In this document: one piece after another, positions 23,598-30,895 of the stretch | Layout of the letters: every line of letters starts with the position of its first letter | Numbering within the stretch: the stretch's first letter is position 1 | NCBI GenBank assembly: GCA_023395615.1 | Contig: JAEWYP010000044.1 | Span: forward strand, 1 to 30,895 | From: Bacillota bacterium | GTDB taxonomy: Bacteria > Bacillota > Clostridia > Christensenellales > Aristaeellaceae | Direction: 5' to 3' | Length of the DNA stretch: 30,895 bases | The notes under the pieces: generated by a model | Database searches by the model: none | What the model was told of the DNA's origin: nothing | The model's input: only the letters and a program-made list of their open reading frames with translations | Made by a program: the position numbers and the translations under genes

Positions 23598-24665
23598 ATG
23601 CAGAGCGTTATCGCGTGTTTTCAGCTGGACGGCCTGCCCCTTTCCTGCGAGCCGTTCGGCAGCGGGCACATCAACCGCACCTATCTGGTTACGACCGGCG
23701 CGCCCCATTTGTATATTTTACAGCAGATCAACCACCGCGTGTTTCAAAACGTGCCCGCCCTGATGGAGAACATCCGCGCGGTAACACAGTATCTGGCGCA
23801 GAAGGACCCGGACCCCCGCCACGTGCTTACGCTGGTGCCCACGGCAGATGGCCGCTGCTATACGCAGGATGCGGAGGGCAATTACTGGCGCATGTACGAA
23901 TACGTTACCGGCGGCCTGTGCCTGAACCGCGCCGAAACGCCAGAGGAATTTGCCCAGAGCGCCGTCGCCTTTGGACGTTTCCAGACGATGCTTGCGGATT
24001 TTCCCGCGGCTACCCTGCACGAAACCATCGCCCGTTTCCACGATACCCCCAATCGCTACCGGGCGCTTCACGCCGCCGCGGAGGAAAACGTGGCCGAACG
24101 CCGCGCCGGGGTGGAAGAGGAACTGGCTTTCTTCTACGCGCGCGAGGTGGAAAGCGCCGCGCTGACAGGCTTGCTTGCCGCGGGCGAACTGCCCCTGCGC
24201 GTAACGCATAACGATACAAAGCTTAACAACGTGATTCTGGACGAAACCACGCACGAAGCGCTTTGCGTGATTGATCTGGACACCGTGATGCCCGGACTGG
24301 TCGCCTACGATTTCGGCGATTCCATTCGCTTTGGCGCGTCTACCGCCGCGGAAGACGAAAAGGACCTGAGCCGCGTCCGCCTGTCGATGCCGATGTACGA
24401 AGCCTATGTAAAGGGTTTTTTAAGCGTTTGCGGCGCATCCCTGACGGCGCGCGAAACCGAAACCCTGCCCGTGGGCGCGAAGATGATGACACTGGAAAAC
24501 GGCGTTCGCTTTTTAACGGATTACTTGCAGGGAGACCCTTACTACGCCATCTCCCGACCGGAGCATAATCTGGATCGCTGCCGCACGCAGATCGCGCTGG
24601 TAGCGGACATGGAAAAGAAATGGGCGGAGATGAACGCGGTTATTCGCCGATACGCGGTGCGTTAA
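23598..24665 (+). CDS. APH-family sugar kinase, N-acetylhexosamine 1-kinase-like
   Basis: This 355-residue kinase is close in length and pattern to NahK, which phosphorylates GlcNAc/GalNAc at C1. The N-terminal lobe has FGSGHINRTYLV (about 20-31) and YILQQINHRVFQNVPALMENI (about 39-59). The catalytic loop is H204-N-D206...N (THNDTKLNN), the metal site is D226-L-D228, and the C-terminus has PEHNLDRCRTQIALV. ATG 23598 follows GGAGG by 9 nt. NahK assignment rests on pattern recognition; another small-molecule kinase of the family is possible. It starts an operon with a Gfo/Idh/MocA oxidoreductase and an RmlD-like protein, divergent from AraC. No GH112 phosphorylase is in the window. Confidence 0.75.
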   Translation: MQSVIACFQLDGLPLSCEPFGSGHINRTYLVTTGAPHLYILQQINHRVFQNVPALMENIRAVTQYLAQKDPDPRHVLTLVPTADGRCYTQDAEGNYWRMYEYVTGGLCLNRAETPEEFAQSAVAFGRFQTMLADFPAATLHETIARFHDTPNRYRALHAAAEENVAERRAGVEEELAFFYAREVESAALTGLLAAGELPLRVTHNDTKLNNVILDETTHEALCVIDLDTVMPGLVAYDFGDSIRFGASTAAEDEKDLSRVRLSMPMYEAYVKGFLSVCGASLTARETETLPVGAKMMTLENGVRFLTDYLQGDPYYAISRPEHNLDRCRTQIALVADMEKKWAEMNAVIRRYAVR

Positions 24666-24697
24666 GCGGGTTTCCCACAAGGAAGGAGGCGGTGCGG

Positions 24698-25969
24698 ATG
24701 AACCTTCCGGTGCGGCTGGCGATTGTCGGTATGGGCGCACGCTCCGAAATTTATGCCCGGGAGGCGCTCGTTCATCCGGATCGACTGACCATCGTCGGCG
24801 TAGCGGACATCAACCCCGATAAGGTGCGCGCCGCGCGGGAAACCTACGGGTTCTCCCAAGAACACTGTTTTGCCACCTCGCAGGAGCTGGCGGCCGCGCC
24901 AAAATTCGCCGACGGAATCATTAACGGCACCATGGACCCGCAACACGTGGAAACGACCCTGCCACTGTTACACGCGGGGTACGACATCCTGCTGGAAAAG
25001 CCATTCGCCCTGAACCAGCCGCAGGCGGACGAACTGCTGGCCTGCGCAAAGCGCACGGGCCGCAAGGTAATGGTCTGCCATGTGTTACGGTACGCGCCGT
25101 TTTACCGGGAAATCAAAGAACAGCTTCTTTCCGGCGCGCTGGGGCGTGTGATGAACCTGCAAATGACCGAGCAGGTGAGTTATTTTCACCAATCCGTCTC
25201 CTATGTCCGTGGCAAGTATGCGTCACCGGAGATTTGCGGATCAGGAATGCTGCTTTCCAAATGCAGCCATGACCTGGACCTGCTGGCGTGGCTGATGGCG
25301 GACACGCGCCCAACCACGGTGGCCAGTATCGGCTCCGCCTTTCAGTACCACCCCGATATGGCCCCGGAAGGCGCGGGCACCCATTGCCTGCTCCACTGCG
25401 CCGTGGAGCGCGACTGCCTATATTCAGCCAAGCGGCTGTACATTGAACATCCGCAGCGCTGGGCGCAAAACATCTGGCATGAGCTGGGCTGCGAAGGCAC
25501 AACCAGAGTACGGAAACTGCAACTGCTAAGCGAGCCGGACAACCCCTACAGCCGCTGCGTATACCGGTGCGAACCGCGCATTGTGGATCACCAGTCCGTG
25601 CTGGTCGGCTTTCAGAACGGCGCGACCGCCACATTTTCCATGAACGGAGGCGCTTCCGCGCCACAGCGCAGCCTTCACATCACCGGCACACGGGGCGAGG
25701 TGTACGGTTGCTTTGAGGAAAACCGCTTCACCGTATCGCTGATCGACCCGACCGCGCCCGGTAGCCGACGGAAGCATCTTGTACGTGTTTCCCCGGGCGA
25801 CGCCCACGGCGGAGGCGACCAGGCGCTGGTTGCGGATTTTATCGCACTGTTGCGAGGAACCCCTCCTTCCGTATGCTGCACAACGCTCAACGATTCTATG
25901 GTAGGCCACCGGCTGGCGTTTCTGGCGGAGGATTCCCGTGAACAGGGCGGGCAGGCGCTTCCGTATTAA
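24698..25969 (+). CDS. Gfo/Idh/MocA-family oxidoreductase
   Basis: This 423-residue NAD(P)-dependent sugar or inositol dehydrogenase-like protein has a Rossmann N-terminus with AIVGMGARSEIY (about 8-19) and an acidic ADINPDK turn (about 36-42). The family EKP motif is at 100-102 (LLEKPFALN), and the likely catalytic residues lie in KCSHDLDLLAW (K188, H191 or D192). The C-terminal alpha/beta domain has SMNGGASAPQRSLHI-type sequence. ATG 24698 follows GGAGG by 8 nt; a longer frame overlaps the kinase gene and lacks this site. It probably oxidises or epimerises the sugar handled by the neighbouring kinase. The substrate cannot be told from sequence. Confidence 0.85.
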   Translation: MNLPVRLAIVGMGARSEIYAREALVHPDRLTIVGVADINPDKVRAARETYGFSQEHCFATSQELAAAPKFADGIINGTMDPQHVETTLPLLHAGYDILLEKPFALNQPQADELLACAKRTGRKVMVCHVLRYAPFYREIKEQLLSGALGRVMNLQMTEQVSYFHQSVSYVRGKYASPEICGSGMLLSKCSHDLDLLAWLMADTRPTTVASIGSAFQYHPDMAPEGAGTHCLLHCAVERDCLYSAKRLYIEHPQRWAQNIWHELGCEGTTRVRKLQLLSEPDNPYSRCVYRCEPRIVDHQSVLVGFQNGATATFSMNGGASAPQRSLHITGTRGEVYGCFEENRFTVSLIDPTAPGSRRKHLVRVSPGDAHGGGDQALVADFIALLRGTPPSVCCTTLNDSMVGHRLAFLAEDSREQGGQALPY

Positions 25970-26008
25970 CCTTCCGTGGAGTCAATTTATCCAAAAGGAG
26001 GGCTGCCT

Positions 26009-26884
26009 ATGCGGATTCTGCTGACAGGCGCGACCGGTTTTCTGGGCTCACGCGCAAACGAGTCGCTGCGAAGCCGATACGAAGTGCAGGCCCTTCCCTC
26101 CGACATGCTTCACGGAGAGATGACCTCCGCACGGGAAGAAGAGCTGTACGCAGCGGCTGCGGCGTTTGCCCCGCAGGTGATCCTGCATACCGCCGCGATT
26201 TCGGACACCGGTTATACGGAAACGCACCCGGAAGAATCCTATCTCGCCAACGTACTCCTGCCCGAAACGCTCGCCCGTATCTGCGCGCGTATAGGCTGCG
26301 GACTGGTCGCCTGTTCTTCCGATCAGGTATATAACGGTTGCGAAGGCCCCGGGCCGTTCGCGGAGGATGCGCCGCTGGCTCCCGTGAATGTTTACGGCCG
26401 CCACAAACTGGAAGCGGAGCGTCGCGTTGCCGACATTTTGCCGACTGCGATCAGCCTGCGATTATGCTGGATGTACGACCTGCCCGCCTGCGGCCTGCCC
26501 ACACACCGCAACCTGCTTACCAACCTGCTGGCCGCTGTGCTGCACGCGGAGCCGCTTCGCCTGTCTGATACCGATTTTCGCGGCGTTACTTACGTGCGCG
26601 ACGTGGTACGGGCGCTGCCGGCCGCTCTCGTTCTGCCCGGCGGAATCTACAATTTCGGCAGCGGCGGGGTGATGAACGTGGCACAGATCGCGCTGGGCTG
26701 GTGCTGGTCGCTGGGCCTCCCGCCCGCAACGGTGCAGCCGATTGCCGGGAAACCCCGCAGCCTTTGTATGGATTGCGGTCGTGCCGCGGAGCAGGGAATC
26801 CGTTTCGATGATTCCATCGAAGGGATTCGCACGCTGATGGACGACTACGGCTGGGCCAGTCTTTTCCCTTCCGCGCAGGGATAG
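26009..26884 (+). CDS. SDR-family protein, dTDP-4-dehydrorhamnose reductase-like (RmlD type)
   Basis: This 291-residue extended short-chain dehydrogenase has a glycine-rich NAD(P) site at LLTGATGFLGS (about 4-14), an active-site Y129-x-x-x-K133 in NVYGRHKLEAE, and SSDQVYNG (103-110) supplying the serine/aspartate. ATG 26009 follows AAAGGAGG by 7 nt. RmlD makes dTDP-rhamnose, but no rmlABC genes are near. Here it follows a kinase and a Gfo/Idh/MocA enzyme, so it may reduce a different sugar or sugar nucleotide. It closes the operon; no clear terminator was found after it. Confidence 0.8.
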   Translation: MRILLTGATGFLGSRANESLRSRYEVQALPSDMLHGEMTSAREEELYAAAAAFAPQVILHTAAISDTGYTETHPEESYLANVLLPETLARICARIGCGLVACSSDQVYNGCEGPGPFAEDAPLAPVNVYGRHKLEAERRVADILPTAISLRLCWMYDLPACGLPTHRNLLTNLLAAVLHAEPLRLSDTDFRGVTYVRDVVRALPAALVLPGGIYNFGSGGVMNVAQIALGWCWSLGLPPATVQPIAGKPRSLCMDCGRAAEQGIRFDDSIEGIRTLMDDYGWASLFPSAQG

Positions 26885-27066
26885 TTTGGAAATGCTCTAT
26901 CAATTTTCCACATTATTACATGTTTAAATTTTGTATCGATTCCAAACAATTTGAATACAATACGTCTTATCTTCGCAAAGAAGGGGGTGCATCCCAGACA
27001 GAACGGGGTTTTTCCGATTTCTTCCGGTCCGCGTACCCGGTCCGGAGCCCACGGGCGCGTGGGGAA
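26885..27066. other. AT-rich then GC-rich intergenic region
   Basis: The first part is AT-rich and holds an 8-bp inverted repeat, GTTTGGAA (26884-26891)/TTCCAAAC (26940-26947), separated by 48 bp. The second part has CCGGTCCG twice within about 20 bp. A weak promoter-like TACAAT is seen but has poor spacing. No terminator for the SDR gene is clear. Confidence 0.35.
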
Positions 27067-27090
27067 TGCAAATTGTAAAAACGTTTGCAA
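27067..27090. promoter_or_regulatory. LacI/cre-like operator in the third importer promoter
   Basis: TAAAAACGTTTGCA (27076-27089) matches the CcpA/LacI-family pattern TGNAANCGNTNNCA except for one base. It lies across the -35 box and spacer of the promoter, where a bound repressor would block transcription. TGCAAA (27067-27072) and TTTGCA (27084-27089) also form an inverted repeat. Catabolite repression or a LacI-type regulator is the likely role. Confidence 0.5.
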
Positions 27091-27101
27091 TCCTGTATAA
27101 T
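27073..27101 (+). promoter_or_regulatory. Promoter of the third importer operon
   Basis: TTGTAA (27073-27078) is 17 bp from a perfect TATAAT (27096-27101), about 60 nt upstream of the SBP start. Confidence 0.75.
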
Positions 27102-27162
27102 AACAACAGATGAAACGGGCACGCGTTTCCATCTTTCACATCAAAAATGGGAGGAAAATAAC

Positions 27163-28422
27163 ATGAAGAAAATCGTTGCCCTGTTCCTGACGATCCTGTT
27201 AACGGTTTCCTGCATCGGCTTCGCAGCCGCGGAAGACGCTATCACGTTGGACGTGATCATCTGCCAGTACGGGAATAACACCACCAACTGGTTCACCGGC
27301 ACCGGCATCAACGGCAAAAGCTTCGTGCAGCTGTTTGAGGAAGCCAATCCGGGTATCAAGCTGAACCTGGAAGTCGTGTCCTGGAACGACGTGTACACGG
27401 TCGTAAGCACCCGCATCAGCAACGGGAACGCCCCGGACATCCTCAACATCGACACCTTCGCCGATTACGCGACCGAAGGACTGCTCCTCCCCGTGAAGGA
27501 TTACTGCCCGGAAGAGCTGTACAACGATTTCTTCCCCGCTTTCATCCAGCAGTCGGTCATCGACGGCACCGTGTGGGCCGTGCCGGATCTGGCTTCCGCC
27601 CGCGCGATGTATTACAACAAAGACATCTTTGACGAGGTCGGCATCCAGGTGCCCACCACCTGGGCCGAGCTACAGGACGCCTGCCAGTCCATCAAGGATT
27701 TCTACAACGGCGACGTGTACCCCTGGGGCATGGACATGACCACCGACGAAGGCCAGGCCGCGTTCTCCTACTACGCGTGGAACAACAACGGCGGCTTCGT
27801 GGATAAAGACGGCAACTGGGCGCTTAACTCCGACGCCAACGTAGACGCCGTGAATTTCGCCGTCGGCCTGTACCAGAAGGGCTTTACCAACCCCAGCCCC
27901 GCCACCCAGACCCGTTACGACCTGCAGGATATGTTCGGCGCCGGCAAGATGGCCATGGTCATCACTACCAACCAGCTGCCCACGTACCTGAAGGAAAAGG
28001 GCTACAGCATTAACTACGGTACCGCCGCGCTGCCGCACAACGATGGCGCCGAAACGGGCGCAACCGGCGTAATGGACCGCGTGATGGCCTTCAAAGACGA
28101 TTCCGCTCCGGATCAGGCGGCCCGCAACGCCGCCATCGGCAAGTTCCTCACCTTCTTCTACAGCCCCGAGATGTACACCGGCTGGGTCAGCATGGAAGGC
28201 TTCCTGCCCGCGGTTTCCTCCGCCGTGTCCTATCTGGTCAAGGAAGACCCGAGCTTCGAAACCTGGCTGAAGGTGCTGGACAGCTGCCAGTTCTATCCCA
28301 CTGCCAAGGCTGAATGGGTAGACGTGAAACAGGGCGTGATCGACGTGGAGCAGAAAGCGCTGCTCGGCGGCGACGTGAAGACGCTGCTGGACGACCTGCA
28401 AGCGAAAGTAACCGCAAAGTAA
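27163..28422 (+). CDS. Sugar ABC importer solute-binding protein
   Basis: This 419-residue family 1 SBP has the signal peptide MKKIVALFLTILLTVSCIGF followed by AAAED. A signal peptidase I cut after AAA is most likely; the cysteine at 17 lacks a good lipobox. SBP hallmarks are FVQLFEEANPGIKLNLEVVSW, APDILNIDTFADYA, MYYNKDIFDEVGIQVPTTW, and NPSPATQTRY before DMFGAGKMAMVI. ATG 27163 follows GGGAGG by 8 nt. It is not closely similar to the two other small SBPs in the window. It supplies the two permeases downstream. With the kinase/oxidoreductase block just upstream, its sugar may be the one those enzymes convert. Codon use is strongly biased to C-ending codons, as expected of a highly expressed protein. 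Confidence 0.9.
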   Translation: MKKIVALFLTILLTVSCIGFAAAEDAITLDVIICQYGNNTTNWFTGTGINGKSFVQLFEEANPGIKLNLEVVSWNDVYTVVSTRISNGNAPDILNIDTFADYATEGLLLPVKDYCPEELYNDFFPAFIQQSVIDGTVWAVPDLASARAMYYNKDIFDEVGIQVPTTWAELQDACQSIKDFYNGDVYPWGMDMTTDEGQAAFSYYAWNNNGGFVDKDGNWALNSDANVDAVNFAVGLYQKGFTNPSPATQTRYDLQDMFGAGKMAMVITTNQLPTYLKEKGYSINYGTAALPHNDGAETGATGVMDRVMAFKDDSAPDQAARNAAIGKFLTFFYSPEMYTGWVSMEGFLPAVSSAVSYLVKEDPSFETWLKVLDSCQFYPTAKAEWVDVKQGVIDVEQKALLGGDVKTLLDDLQAKVTAK

Positions 28423-28437
28423 ATCGCCTATCCGTGC

Positions 28438-28464
28438 GGAGGGCCCGGCCGGTCCGGGCCCTCC
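28438..28464 (+). other. Intercistronic stem-loop between SBP and MalF genes
   Basis: An 11-bp perfect stem GGAGGGCCCGG/CCGGGCCCTCC with a 5-nt loop is followed by CTTTCT. It could act as a partial terminator or a 3' stabiliser of SBP mRNA. Confidence 0.65.
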
Positions 28465-28489
28465 CTTTCTAAACGGGGAGGGACAGACG

Positions 28490-29374
28490 TTGAACACCAT
28501 TCTCGTCCGCCATAAATGGGAACCATATCTGTGGCTGCTTCCGAGCATCCTGCTGATGACCATCTTTGTCGTTTTTCCCATCCTGATCGTTTTCAAGCTC
28601 TCCGTAAGCGAAATTTCCAAGTCCGGCGTCGTAGGCGGCTTTATCGGGCTTGCCAATTTCCGGGCGGCGGTAAGCGATCAGACCTTCGGTACCGTGATGA
28701 TGAATACCCTGTACTGGGTGGTGTCGGTCGTCGGCATTTCCACGCTGCTGGGCTTCATCGTCGCCATGGTGCTGAACACCCGCTTCCACGGCCGCAAGGT
28801 CGCCCGTTCCATCGTGGTTTTTCCCTGGGCCACATCGCTGGTGATTCAGGCTTCCATCTGGAACTACATCATCAACTTTGAATACGGCAACCTTAACAAC
28901 GTCCTGCTTAATCTGGGCATCATCCAGAACGCAATCAACTGGCGAGTTTCCTATCAGGTTGAATTTATCTGGGAGTGCGGCGTCGGCATCTTCGTCACAG
29001 TGCCCTTTGTGGCTTTCTGTGTGCTGGCCGGCCTGCAATCCATTGACGACGCATATTACGAAGCCGCCACCGTGGACGGGGCGGGCGCATGGAAGAAGCT
29101 CACGCAGGTTACGATTCCGCTGGTGCGCCCTGCGCTTACGGTGAGCACGGTGTTAAACATCATCTACGTTTTCAACTCCTTCCCCATTATTTATACCATC
29201 ACCAAGGGCGCGCCCGCCAACATGACGGATACGATGGTAACCTACCTGTACATGCTGGCTTTTTACGACCAGCAGAAAGGCCCCGCAACCGCGCTGTCCG
29301 TGATCGGCTTCGTGATTCTGTGCGTGGTAGCCGGACTGTACATGGTCATTTCGATGCGGAAGGAAGAGCAATGA
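28490..29374 (+). CDS. Carbohydrate ABC importer permease, MalF type
   Basis: This 294-residue CUT1 permease has about six membrane helices and the EAA loop in YYEAATVDGAGAWKKL (about 188-203). The start is TTG at 28490, set by GGAGG 8 nt upstream; no ATG in frame fits near it. It is one base away from the extended MalG gene, so translation is probably coupled. Confidence 0.9.
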   Translation: MNTILVRHKWEPYLWLLPSILLMTIFVVFPILIVFKLSVSEISKSGVVGGFIGLANFRAAVSDQTFGTVMMNTLYWVVSVVGISTLLGFIVAMVLNTRFHGRKVARSIVVFPWATSLVIQASIWNYIINFEYGNLNNVLLNLGIIQNAINWRVSYQVEFIWECGVGIFVTVPFVAFCVLAGLQSIDDAYYEAATVDGAGAWKKLTQVTIPLVRPALTVSTVLNIIYVFNSFPIIYTITKGAPANMTDTMVTYLYMLAFYDQQKGPATALSVIGFVILCVVAGLYMVISMRKEEQ

Positions 29375-29375
29375 T

Positions 29376-30895
29376 ATGAAAACAGCTCCCTCCGTACGCA
29401 AAACCGGCATTCGGGCCGTAGCCCTCTGCCTTTCCGCGGTCGTAGCGTTACTGGTGCTGCTTTCTTTGCCGATCTATCAATTTTCCAACACCCTGTATAC
29501 CAAAAAAAGCGGCAACACCTTTCCGGGCGACGAGCGGTATACCGCCGCGCGCGCCGACGCGGACGCCGCCGCCGCGCAATACCAGGGCCAGCCCGGTTTC
29601 TCCGGTGTATCCGTAACCGAAGAAACCACCCAACGTGTTAACTCCAAGGGAGAGACAACCTCCTTAATGACCTTCCGGGTCAGCGCGGTCACAGAGCGCA
29701 CCGGGTGGGCGTTTATCGCCTCCGGCCTGCCCTCCGGCAAAGTACTGCTCGCAGCGTTGCTGTGCGCGCTGGCGGGCGTGGCGCTTGTTGCCGCCACCCT
29801 GCCCGGTACGCTTGATACCGCACCCGGCAGACTGTCCCGCCAAACGACGCTGCTGCGCAAAACCGCCTGTGCGCTGGCGCTGATCGCGCTGGTGCTGGTG
29901 CCCGTCTTCCATTTTTCCACCGTAAGCTATCTAAACCGACACGTGATCGCGCCGCTAGCCCAGAATAACGGTGCGGATCTCACCGCGCCGCTCGCAGCCG
30001 TAAACGCGTTCCTTTTCGGCGGGCAGGCAGGCAATCAGGAAGCCGCTCTGCTGACCGGGCTGTCCTTCCGCCCGCTGTGGACGCTGTGGCTCATGCTGCC
30101 CGTGCTGTTCATCCTGCTGGCGGCCATGATCCGCCTCACGCAGGAGTCCCTGTCGCGCACGCTCGCGCGCGGCGTGCTGTACGCCTTCGTCATCATCATG
30201 TGCGTGGTGATCCTGTACCCGTATTACGTCATGCTGATTACCGGGTTCCGCAACAACGCCGAAACCACGGACATGTATTTTACCCATCTCTTCCCCACCA
30301 CCTGGGTCTGGTCCAACATCACGGACATTGTCAACCGCGGCGTACCGCGCTTTCTGCTCAACTCCCTGATGCTGTCCGTTGGCGCCACGGTCATCGCGCT
30401 GGCCTGCGGCATCCCGGCGGCCTACGCGATGGCGCGCATGGATTTTAAGGGCAAGAAAGCCTTCCTCGGCTTCGTCATCATGAGCCAGATGTTTGCGCCG
30501 ATCGTGCTGCTGGTCGGTATTTCCCAGCTGATGACCCTGTTAAAACTCAACGATACCATCTGGGGCCTGATGCTGATTAACGCGGCGTTTAACCAGGCGT
30601 TTGCCATCTGGCTGTTGCGCGGCACCTTCGTATCCATTTCCCCGGAAATGGAGCAGGCGGCGGCAATCGACGGCTGCTCCACCTTCGGCGCGCTGACGAA
30701 TATTCTGTTGCCCATGGCCGCGCCCGGCATCGTAACCACGCTGATCTTCGTGTTTATCAACTCGTGGAACGAATACACCATCTCCACGGTGCTTATCTCC
30801 ACACCTTATAAAAAGCCCATCACCGTAGGTATTACGCAGTTCAGCTCCTTCAACATGATCGAGTGGCAGTACCTGTTCGCCTCGGCGCTGCTGGC
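29376..30895 (+). CDS. Carbohydrate ABC importer permease, MalG type with long N-terminal membrane extension (partial)
   Basis: The frame is open from ATG 29376 to the window end (506 codons and no stop), so the C-terminus is missing. The last 245 or so residues are a standard MalG core: a helix at about 266-287 (GVLYAFVIIMCVVIL), ETTDMYFTHLFP, and the EAA loop near 425 in MEQAAAIDGCSTFGAL. Ahead of it are about 235 extra residues. These contain a helix at about 12-32, an extracytoplasmic A/D/T-rich stretch to about 115, helices at about 121-142 and 165-183, a loop, and a helix at about 232-252. Usual MalG proteins are about 280 residues, with the EAA loop near 190. The ATG lies one base after the MalF stop. 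The extension may bind the SBP or regulate transport; no known domain was recognised. Confidence 0.85.
   Translation, partial: MKTAPSVRKTGIRAVALCLSAVVALLVLLSLPIYQFSNTLYTKKSGNTFPGDERYTAARADADAAAAQYQGQPGFSGVSVTEETTQRVNSKGETTSLMTFRVSAVTERTGWAFIASGLPSGKVLLAALLCALAGVALVAATLPGTLDTAPGRLSRQTTLLRKTACALALIALVLVPVFHFSTVSYLNRHVIAPLAQNNGADLTAPLAAVNAFLFGGQAGNQEAALLTGLSFRPLWTLWLMLPVLFILLAAMIRLTQESLSRTLARGVLYAFVIIMCVVILYPYYVMLITGFRNNAETTDMYFTHLFPTTWVWSNITDIVNRGVPRFLLNSLMLSVGATVIALACGIPAAYAMARMDFKGKKAFLGFVIMSQMFAPIVLLVGISQLMTLLKLNDTIWGLMLINAAFNQAFAIWLLRGTFVSISPEMEQAAAIDGCSTFGALTNILLPMAAPGIVTTLIFVFINSWNEYTISTVLISTPYKKPITVGITQFSSFNMIEWQYLFASALL

Noticed and set aside
26884..26947. Terminator for the SDR gene formed by GTTTGGAA/TTCCAAAC
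   Set aside because: The arms are 48 bp apart and no T run follows.
27670..28656. 328-codon - frame opposite the third SBP and MalF start
   Set aside because: Spans two clear + genes and a stem-loop; composition of a shadow frame.

Overview
The window looks like a chromosomal carbohydrate-use region from a Clostridia-type Firmicute. Genes have strong Shine-Dalgarno sites (GGAGG-like), promoters fit the housekeeping sigma consensus, and ABC sugar importers of the MalF/MalG type dominate. Clostridial-style regulators (WYL, AraC, 7TM-type histidine kinase with a NarL-type regulator) are also present. The DNA is fairly GC-rich (judged by eye), and several permeases start with TTG. A gut Christensenellales/Oscillospirales-like bacterium would fit, but that is inference. 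No rRNA, functional tRNA, CRISPR array, insertion sequence or phage gene was recognised.

Layout. (1) 173-3931 (+): two WYL-domain regulators overlapping by ATGA, a terminator, about 490 bp of structured non-coding DNA with a tRNA-like fold, then an SPFH/slipin protein whose N-terminus carries the SPFH beta-module three times. (2) 4120-11234 (-): a polysaccharide-use operon transcribed from a promoter near 11281-11308, with solute-binding protein (SBP), MalF, MalG, GH5, acetyl-esterase-like hydrolase and GH35-like hydrolase. (3) 11751-15438: a second SBP, a lipoprotein paralogous to the transport SBP, divergent from a multi-TM histidine kinase and a NarL-type response regulator. This looks like the sensing unit for operon 2. 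(4) 15542-22330 (-): an unusual five-gene operon with an SBP fused to a propeller-like N-terminal half, MalF, MalG, an HlyD/MacA-like adaptor and a MacB-like membrane protein, but no ATPase. (5) 22525-23406 (-): an AraC regulator, divergent from 23598-26884 (+), which encodes a NahK-like sugar kinase, a Gfo/Idh/MocA oxidoreductase and an RmlD-like SDR. (6) 27163 to the window end (+): a third importer (SBP, MalF, and a MalG with an extra N-terminal membrane region of about 230 residues, cut by the window end).

How it works together. Operon 2 would import oligosaccharides released by, or trimmed by, its three hydrolases, probably under control of the SBP2/kinase/regulator unit. Block 5 would phosphorylate and convert a sugar imported by block 6. 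No importer ATPase is encoded here, so all three importers probably borrow a shared MsmX/UgpC-like ATPase from elsewhere. In all three importer operons a 10-11 bp GC-rich stem-loop lies between the SBP and the first permease, and that permease starts with TTG. This suggests a common way of making much more SBP than permease. The most unusual units are the propeller-SBP/MacAB-like operon, the extended MalG and the WYL-WYL-ncRNA-slipin cassette.
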